Made by a program: the position numbers and the translations under genes. A model generated the notes under the pieces. It saw only the letters and a list, made by a program, of their open reading frames with translations. It was not told where the DNA came from and searched no databases. Shown in pieces: positions 58,136-64,000 of a DNA stretch of 64,000 nucleotides; the first letter of the stretch is position 1; every line of letters begins with the position of its first letter. The stretch comes from Pseudosporangium ferrugineum (GTDB taxonomy: Bacteria; Actinomycetota; Actinomycetes; Mycobacteriales; Micromonosporaceae): contig NZ_PVZG01000023.1 in NCBI RefSeq assembly GCF_003002065.1, positions 34,985 through 98,984 of the forward strand. The letters are read 5' to 3'.

Positions 58136-61100
58136 TTGGCTCGTTTCGCCCCTACCCGCGCCGGCATCATCAACCTGTGGGACTACCGCGACGAGGAGTT
58201 CCTGTTCGTCGACGGCTGGCTCGTGCTGCGCGGCCCGAACGGCTCCGGCAAGACGAAGGCCCTGGAAGTGCTGTTCCCGTTCGTGCTGGACGGGCGGATC
58301 GAGCCGCGCCGGCTGAACCCGTTCGCCGGCGAGGACCGGACGATGAAGTCGAACCTGCTCTACCGGGGTCAGGAAACGGCATACGCCTACGTGTGGATGG
58401 AGTTCGGCGACGGCGACCGGTTCGTGACGATCGGCATCGGGTTGCGCGCCCACCGGCACAACGACCGCGTGACCCGCTGGCACTTCGTCGCCGACGGCCG
58501 GGTCGGGGTGAACCTGGCGCTGCTGGACGCCGACGACCGGCCGGTGTCCCGGCGGGACCTGATCGACCGGCTCGGCGCGGACGCGGTACGCGACTCAGCA
58601 GAGGAGTACCGGCACCTGGTCGACGCGAAGCTGTTCGGCCTGGGCCCGGCCCGCTACGAGCAGCTGCTCGACCTGGTCCTGACCCTGCGCAAGCCGCAGC
58701 TGGCGAAGGACCTGAATCCGGTGGAACTGTCGCGCACCCTGCAACGCGGCCTGCGCCCGGTGGAGGACGACCTGCTGGTGGAGGCGGCGCGCTCGTTCGA
58801 CGACATGGAAGCTGTGGCCCGTACCCTCGAGGGTCTGACCGCGGCCGATGCCGCGACCACCTCCTTCCTGGCCGTCTACGCCACCTACCTGCGGACCCAC
58901 GCGCGAGCCGCGGCCGATGCGCTCACCGCACGCCGGGACAACGCGGACGTACGCCGGGAGGCGCTGGCCGCGGCGCGGGAGGAGGCCGAGGCGGCGCGCG
59001 GGCGGGCCGAGGAGGCGGAGCAGCGGCTGCGAGTGGTCGAGGGCGAGCCCGGCCGGCTGCGTGCGCACCTGGACCGTTTGAAGAGTTCGGCCGCGTACCG
59101 GTCGCACGAACAACTGGCCGACCTCGAACGGCACGTGCACGACCTGGCGGACGCCGCCCGCCGTGCCGATCGGCACGTCGAGGTGGAGCGTGACGCCGCC
59201 GGGAAGCGGCGGGCGGAGGCCGGGCGGGCCGCCGCGGCGCTGCACGACGCACGGGCCAAGGTGGCCAGGGTGACCGCAGAGATCGCGTCGGAGGCGGAAG
59301 CCGGCGGCATCGAATGGCGAGCCGGCGATGCGGACGCCGACGGGCTGGCCACCCGGCTGGCATCCCGGCCCGCGGCGCGCCGCGCGGACGTACGGGCGAT
59401 CCGGGAACTCGCGGACCGGCTGGCGGAGGCGGAACGCGAACATGTGCGGGCGGCGGAAGCCGACCGGGCCGCCCGGGCCGCGGCGGAGGACGCCGCGGCG
59501 GCGGAGGAACGGACCGGCGACGCCCTCGAGGTGGTCCGTGCGCGAACGGCCGAGGAGGTACGGGCCTGGGGAACCGAGCACGCCGAACTGTTCGCCGCTC
59601 TCGGCGTCTCGGACCTGCCGGACAGTCTCGCCGCGGCGGTGACCAGCCCCTCCCTGCGGGACCTCTACCACGACCGGATGGCCGGCCCGGCGGGCGCGAT
59701 CCGCGACGAGGTGGCCGCGCTCGGCTCCCGGTCCGACCGGCTGGCTGCCCAGCGCCGGGAGGCGACGGACGAGCGGGCGCTGATCGCGGCCGAGCACGAC
59801 GACTCGCCGCCGCCGTCGCCGACCAGGCCCGCCTCGCGGGAGGGCCGGTCCGGTGCGCCGTTGTGGCGTCTCGTCCGATTCGCCGACGGAACACCGGAGA
59901 CCGAGGCGGCCGGCGTCGAGGCCGCCCTGCAGGCGGCCGGCCTGCTCGACGCCTGGGTACACCCGACCGCCGACGACGGCGAACTTGATGCCTACCTGCG
60001 CTCCGGCGAGCAGGCCGGCCGGACGCTGGCAGACGTGCTCGTACCCGAGGACCAGGGCCTCGTGCCCGCCGAACGGATCACGGCGGTGCTGCGCGGCATC
60101 GCGCTCGGCGACATCACCGGTCCCTCCGGAGTCACCGGCGACGGACGATGGGCCCAGGGCTCCGGCGTCGGCCGGTTCACCAAGGACCGTGGTGAGTACA
60201 TCGGGGCGACCGCCCGCGCGGCGCGCCGGGCCGTGCGGATCGCCGACTGCGACCGCCGGATCGCCGCCCTCGAACAGGAGATCAACGAGGTCGAGGCGGC
60301 CCGCCGGTCCCGGCAGCGGATGCTGGAGGCAATGGACCGGGCCGGCGCGGAGCTTCCGGCGCGGACCGCGATCACCCAGGCCGAACGCGAGCTGGACCGG
60401 GCGGCGACCCTTCTGCGGGTACGCCGTGAAGCCTGCCTCGAGGCCGCGGGACGGCTCGACGCGGCCGTGGCCGCCCGGGCCGCCGCCGGCGCCAGGCTGC
60501 GCCGGGCGTGTGCAGACCGGTCGTTGCCGGTCGATCGGCTGGACTCGACCGCCGCGGCGCTGGACCGGTTCGACCGGCTCGGCGTCGAGCTGCGGCACGC
60601 CCACGACGGTGCGGACGGCGCCGGCGTGCTCGCCGGGGAGGCCGCCGAGCGGCACGCCGAGGCGGAGGAACGCTGCGAAGCCGCCGTTCGGGCCGCGCAT
60701 GCGGCGCAGGCCCGGCACACCGAGAAGGACGAGGAACTGCGCACCCTCTCCGCGGCGATCGGAGCCGAGGCGACCCGGGTGCTGGCCGAAGTGGCCGAGA
60801 CCGAGAACGCGGTCACCGACGCGGAGGCGACCCTGGAACGGGCCAGGGCGGCGCACAGTGCGGCGGTGCAGAGCCGAGCCGGCGCGGTGGCCCGGGCCGA
60901 GGTCGGCGAGCGGTCCGTTGCCGAGGCGATCACCGAGGCGCGGCGCGAGGCGGTGCGGCTCCGCCCGTACGCTCAAAGCGATCTTCTCGGTCTGATCCGC
61001 TGCCCGCCGCACCTGCGGTGGCCCGCCGCCGACACCGCGGACGACGACCTGGACCCGGCGGTCGTAGCGCTGCATGAGGCGATCCTGACCGCGACCCGCG

Positions 61101-62140
61101 AGCTGAGCCCGACCGAGACCTCGCTCAAGCAGAGCGCGACCCGGTTGACCGGCGCGCTCACCGAACTGCAGGCGCAACTGCCGGCCGCCGGGCTCGACCA
61201 CCGGCCGGAATGGGACACCGACGACGGCGTCATCGTCGTGCGGGTCGCCGACGAACAGGGCCTGACCCCGGTCGCGCACTTCGCCGAACGGATCTCCGGA
61301 GAACGCCGTGACCAGGAACAACTGCTGACCGACGCCGAGCAGAGGGTCTTCGAGGACGCGTTGCTGGGGCAGCTGGCCGGACAGATACACCGCCGTACGA
61401 TCGAGGCCCGCGACCTGGTCGACGCGATGGACCGGCAGATGCGTGCCCGGCGGATGTCGTCCGGACTGACCGTCGGCGTGGGCTGGCGGCTCTCCGACGA
61501 CCTCGACCCGGAGCAGCGCGAGGTGTGCAAGCTGCTGGAACGCGACCCGGCACGACTCGGCCCGGGTCAGCTGACCACCCTGCGCCGCCACTTCGCGGCC
61601 CGGATCAAATCGGCCCGCGCGCAGGCCCCGGAGAAGCCCTACCGGGAGTTGCTGGCCGAGGTGCTGGACTACCGGCAGTGGCGGGTCTTCGCGTTCACCC
61701 TGCATCGTCCCGGCGGAGTCAGTGAGCCGCTCACCCGTGCCCGGCACAGCCAGCTGTCCGGTGGCGAGCAGTCGGTGTCGCTGCACCTGCCGCTGTTCGC
61801 GGCGGCCAACGCGCTCTTCGGGTCGGCCCGCCCGGACGCGCCCCGGCTGCTCGGGCTCGACGAGGCGTTCGCCGGTGTCGACGACAACGGGCGCGGCGAA
61901 CTGATGTCCCTGGCCAAGCAGTTCGATCTGGACCTCTTCATGACCGGGTACGACCTGTGGGCCACCCATCCGGCGGTGACCGGGTGCGCCCACTACGACC
62001 TGTCGCACTCCACGGTCGAGCACACCGTGTCGACGGTCCTGCTGGTGTGGGACGGCGCCGTGAACGTGGCCGATTTCGACGGTACGCTCGCTGCCGCGCT
62101 CGGCTCGCCGTCGACGCGTACGGTTCCCTCCCATGCCTGA
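58136..62140 (+). CDS. jetC: JetC, SMC-like ATPase of type II Wadjet (TIGR02680)
   Basis: A 1334-residue SMC/MukB-like motor. Walker A is at residues 33-40 (GPNGSGKT). Long Ala/Arg/Glu-rich coiled coils run from about 260-500 and 680-950 with a hinge-like block between. The C-terminal head carries the signature LSGGEQSVSLHLPLF (near 1205) and Walker B-type LLGLDEAFAGVDD (near 1240). JetC dimers extrude DNA loops with JetA and JetB until the complex recognises a small circular molecule. TTG start with GAGGA upstream is unusual but fits the conserved N-terminus ARFAPTRAGIINLWDY. The stop overlaps the jetD start by eight bases. Confidence 0.94.
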   Translation: MARFAPTRAGIINLWDYRDEEFLFVDGWLVLRGPNGSGKTKALEVLFPFVLDGRIEPRRLNPFAGEDRTMKSNLLYRGQETAYAYVWMEFGDGDRFVTIGIGLRAHRHNDRVTRWHFVADGRVGVNLALLDADDRPVSRRDLIDRLGADAVRDSAEEYRHLVDAKLFGLGPARYEQLLDLVLTLRKPQLAKDLNPVELSRTLQRGLRPVEDDLLVEAARSFDDMEAVARTLEGLTAADAATTSFLAVYATYLRTHARAAADALTARRDNADVRREALAAAREEAEAARGRAEEAEQRLRVVEGEPGRLRAHLDRLKSSAAYRSHEQLADLERHVHDLADAARRADRHVEVERDAAGKRRAEAGRAAAALHDARAKVARVTAEIASEAEAGGIEWRAGDADADGLATRLASRPAARRADVRAIRELADRLAEAEREHVRAAEADRAARAAAEDAAAAEERTGDALEVVRARTAEEVRAWGTEHAELFAALGVSDLPDSLAAAVTSPSLRDLYHDRMAGPAGAIRDEVAALGSRSDRLAAQRREATDERALIAAEHDDSPPPSPTRPASREGRSGAPLWRLVRFADGTPETEAAGVEAALQAAGLLDAWVHPTADDGELDAYLRSGEQAGRTLADVLVPEDQGLVPAERITAVLRGIALGDITGPSGVTGDGRWAQGSGVGRFTKDRGEYIGATARAARRAVRIADCDRRIAALEQEINEVEAARRSRQRMLEAMDRAGAELPARTAITQAERELDRAATLLRVRREACLEAAGRLDAAVAARAAAGARLRRACADRSLPVDRLDSTAAALDRFDRLGVELRHAHDGADGAGVLAGEAAERHAEAEERCEAAVRAAHAAQARHTEKDEELRTLSAAIGAEATRVLAEVAETENAVTDAEATLERARAAHSAAVQSRAGAVARAEVGERSVAEAITEARREAVRLRPYAQSDLLGLIRCPPHLRWPAADTADDDLDPAVVALHEAILTATRELSPTETSLKQSATRLTGALTELQAQLPAAGLDHRPEWDTDDGVIVVRVADEQGLTPVAHFAERISGERRDQEQLLTDAEQRVFEDALLGQLAGQIHRRTIEARDLVDAMDRQMRARRMSSGLTVGVGWRLSDDLDPEQREVCKLLERDPARLGPGQLTTLRRHFAARIKSARAQAPEKPYRELLAEVLDYRQWRVFAFTLHRPGGVSEPLTRARHSQLSGGEQSVSLHLPLFAAANALFGSARPDAPRLLGLDEAFAGVDDNGRGELMSLAKQFDLDLFMTGYDLWATHPAVTGCAHYDLSHSTVEHTVSTVLLVWDGAVNVADFDGTLAAALGSPSTRTVPSHA

Positions 62141-63329
62141 CCTCACCACCGATCCGGGTTGGCGGCGGCTGCTGGCCGCCGCCCGGCGCAGCCTGGAGCG
62201 CACCGGCGGCAGCCTCGCCGGGACGGTCTCCCTGACCGCACCGGACGAAGCCGAACGGCACGTCGTCATCGGCATAACCGGGGTGCACCGGCCCGCCGGT
62301 GTCAGCCGGGTCACCGTTCGCCTGGCAGAGGTCGATGCGTTCCTGCGCACCGCCCACGACATCGATCTGCTGTCGGCGGTGGGCCCGTTCCGGGACCGCC
62401 CCGCCGAGCGCGCCGCCCTCGCCGAGGCGCGCAAGGCGATGCTCACCCTGGCCGCCGCCAGCCGTCACGCCGGCATGCCCTGGTTCGAGGAATGGGTGGA
62501 CGGGCTGCGCCGTGACGGGACACTCACCCGGATGGCCCGAAGCGGACAACTGTTCTCCCGGGTGCTGACCGCACTCGACGCGTTGCCGCTCAGCGCCGAA
62601 CCGATGCCGGTCTTCGCCGAACGGGTCCTCGGCGACACCAAGGCCCTCGCGGAGGGGCCGATGCGCGGCCTCGTGCTCCGGGCGCTGGCCGCCTGGCACC
62701 AGGTCAAGCCACCGACCGGAGCGGAGCAGGAGCGGGCGCTCTGGGAGTTGGCCGGGCTGGTGCCCGACGACCTCGCCAGCCAGGCCCTGGTGCTCAACCT
62801 TCCCGCCACCGGTGGACTTCTCGGCGACTGGCTGTCCTCCGCCGCGACGGCTCATGTCCCGTTCCGCATGACCCTGCACCAGCTACGACTCGAACCGCTG
62901 TCCCTGCCGGTCCCGGACATCTACGTGTGCGAGAACCCGGCCGTTCTGCGAGCCGCGGCGGGACAGGCCACCGCCCCGCTGATCTGCACCGAAGGGGTGC
63001 CGTCCGTCGCGGTCCACACGCTCCTGGGAAGCCGGGCGGCGGGCACGGTGATCCGATGGCGCAACGACTTCGACTGGGCCGGCATCCGGCTGACCGCCGC
63101 CGCTTTGGCCCGCTACCCGGACGCCGTGCCGTGGCGCATGTCAGGCTCCGATTACCTCGCTGCCGACCCGGTCGGTCTGCCCTTGGCCGGCGCGCCGGCG
63201 GCCAGCCCCTGGGATCCGTCCTTGGCGAAGGCGATGAACGGCGCCGGCCGGTCGGTGATGGAGGAACGCTTCATCGGCACCCTCCTGGACGACCTCCGCC
63301 GGGGCGAACACGATAAGCGCCGCCGTTGA
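62133..63329 (+). CDS. jetD: JetD, TOPRIM nuclease of type II Wadjet (DUF2399)
   Basis: A 398-residue protein of the DUF2399/TIGR02679 family. The TOPRIM catalytic acids are visible: E267 in YVCENPAVL and the D-x-D pair D312/D314 in RNDFDWAGI. The N-terminal part (about 1-240) is the DUF3323-like arm that docks on the JetABC motor. After the motor stalls on a closed circle, JetD cleaves it, removing plasmids. All catalytic residues are intact, so the system looks functional. The ATG overlaps the jetC stop by eight bases. No terminator with a T tract follows, but an inverted repeat lies at 63538-63578. Confidence 0.93.
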   Translation: MPDLTTDPGWRRLLAAARRSLERTGGSLAGTVSLTAPDEAERHVVIGITGVHRPAGVSRVTVRLAEVDAFLRTAHDIDLLSAVGPFRDRPAERAALAEARKAMLTLAAASRHAGMPWFEEWVDGLRRDGTLTRMARSGQLFSRVLTALDALPLSAEPMPVFAERVLGDTKALAEGPMRGLVLRALAAWHQVKPPTGAEQERALWELAGLVPDDLASQALVLNLPATGGLLGDWLSSAATAHVPFRMTLHQLRLEPLSLPVPDIYVCENPAVLRAAAGQATAPLICTEGVPSVAVHTLLGSRAAGTVIRWRNDFDWAGIRLTAAALARYPDAVPWRMSGSDYLAADPVGLPLAGAPAASPWDPSLAKAMNGAGRSVMEERFIGTLLDDLRRGEHDKRRR

Positions 63330-63696
63330 GCAGGAGTCAGCCTCGCTGCGAATGCCGAAAGACCGCCGGCATGAGCAGTTCTCGCGGGCGGCAGGGGCCA
63401 TGGTCACGTTCCGGTGACCCGTCCCCGAATTCGACGGGGCGCCGCGACGTGGACAGTGTTCGCGGATGGATTCGCAGTCATTCCCGGGAGTGACGGCGAC
63501 AGCAGCGGCGACGAAGACCGATAAGCGCGCAGGACAGGGGCGGAGGGCCGATCCGTAGCCGTGGACCACCCTCCGCCCGGTCCGCGCTGCAGATACCGGA
63601 GCTGTCAGACACTCGGCGCAAAACCAATCTCGGCTCGACCTCGGCCGCTACGCCCAGATGGGTGATGTCACCTGACGACCGGCATCGCGAGCCCGG
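63330..63696. other. Non-coding stretch downstream of Wadjet
   Basis: These 367 bases show no supported gene. They contain GGGCGGAGGG (63538-63547) and its perfect complement at 63569-63578, 21 bases apart. The word GATAAGCGC occurs at the jetD end (63313-63321) and again at 63520-63528. No tRNA, attachment site or promoter can be defended. Confidence 0.5.
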
Positions 63697-63978
63697 CTAC
63701 CGATGCGAGGAACGGCCGGTCGGGCCCGCGTCCTCACCGAGAAGCTCGGCGTACAGGGCAGGGTCGACGGTGTCGTGATGGCAGCGGTCGACCAGCCGGT
63801 CGAGACGTTCAGCGATCTCCTCCGAGTCGAGGTCGAGCTGCTCGCACAGATCACGGTGCGCATCGACCAGAGGCTCGCTGATCTCCTGTGGATCGATACG
63901 GCGCACGTAGTAGGCATCGTTCAGATACCCGGCCAACTCGTCCCAGACCGCGATGGCCTGCTCGATCAGATCGAGCAT
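63697..63978 (-). CDS. Small acidic protein of unknown function, possibly partial
   Basis: A 93-residue (from the ATG at 63978) acidic, helical protein rich in Asp, Glu and Leu, with the segment LDLDSEEIAERLDRLVDRCHH. Family not recognised. The frame is open upstream to the window edge, so the true start may lie outside. It faces the Wadjet operon convergently and is not clearly part of it. Confidence 0.5.
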   Translation of the reverse strand: MLDLIEQAIAVWDELAGYLNDAYYVRRIDPQEISEPLVDAHRDLCEQLDLDSEEIAERLDRLVDRCHHDTVDPALYAELLGEDAGPTGRSSHR

Positions 63979-64000
63979 GGCCGGAACAACGGGACGCGCG

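Noticed and set aside
58136..62140. JetC as a generic SbcC/RecN repair ATPase
   Set aside because: The flanking DUF2397, DUF2398 and DUF2399 genes and the conserved N-terminus identify the Wadjet type II motor.
63330..63696. Attachment site or integrated-element border after the Wadjet operon
   Set aside because: There is no tRNA, integrase or long direct repeat pair. Only short chance-level repeats are present.

Overview
The window is chromosomal DNA from a very GC-rich actinobacterium. The strong G/C third-position bias, frequent GTG starts, start codons placed 6-8 nt after TAnnnT-type -10 boxes (leaderless transcripts), a DUF574-type SAM methyltransferase, an F420-dependent nitroreductase-like protein and many TetR/GlxA/MarR regulators point to Micromonosporaceae, most likely an Actinoplanes-like soil organism (inference). 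I see no rRNA, tRNA, CRISPR array, transposase or phage gene.

Layout. 0-9.5 kb: small accessory genes (SDR oxidoreductase, F420-type reductase, GlxA regulator divergent from a nitrilase-family amidohydrolase, a tandem pair of exported proteins, a proline-rich surface protein, and a divergent MFS exporter/MarR pair with two operators). 9.5-18.5 kb: two two-component systems. One is co-directional with a secreted GH26 glycosidase. The other is divergent from a large FtsX-type ABC exporter. 18.2-20.1 kb: a stand-alone sigma region-4 protein, a second GlxA regulator and a lipoprotein. 20.2-27 kb: a carbohydrate-acid catabolic locus with IclR, a Tat lipoprotein binding protein, a fused double permease, an FAH-family dehydratase/hydrolase and an aldehyde dehydrogenase, with a 22-bp perfect palindrome as likely IclR operator. 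27.9-35.9 kb: the complete potassium locus kdpF-A-B-C-D-E, with kdpC broken by a one-base deletion. 36-40.7 kb: an ABC exporter with its TetR, another TetR, an alpha/beta hydrolase and a small membrane protein. 40.9-48.6 kb: the urea ABC transporter urtABCDE, an NCS1 permease and two overlapping paralogous TetR genes, without any urea-degrading enzyme in view. 48.7-51.8 kb: a 1033-residue LacI-type-sensor/GGDEF/EAL protein. 51.9-55 kb: katG and an aquaporin on the minus strand. 55.25-63.3 kb: a complete type II Wadjet (JetABCD) plasmid-defence operon.

How the genes work together. Most loci are self-contained regulator-plus-transporter or regulator-plus-pathway modules with translationally coupled genes (ATGA, GTGA or TGATG overlaps). 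Wadjet is the main defence system: JetA, JetB and JetC form an SMC-like loop-extruding complex and JetD is the TOPRIM nuclease. It is a described system, and I did not find a convincing wholly undescribed one. The less ordinary items are the fused sugar permease, the periplasmic-binding-protein-type c-di-GMP enzyme, the paired TetR regulators beside urt, the stand-alone sigma-4 protein, the GH26 gene attached to a two-component operon, and the kdpC frameshift.
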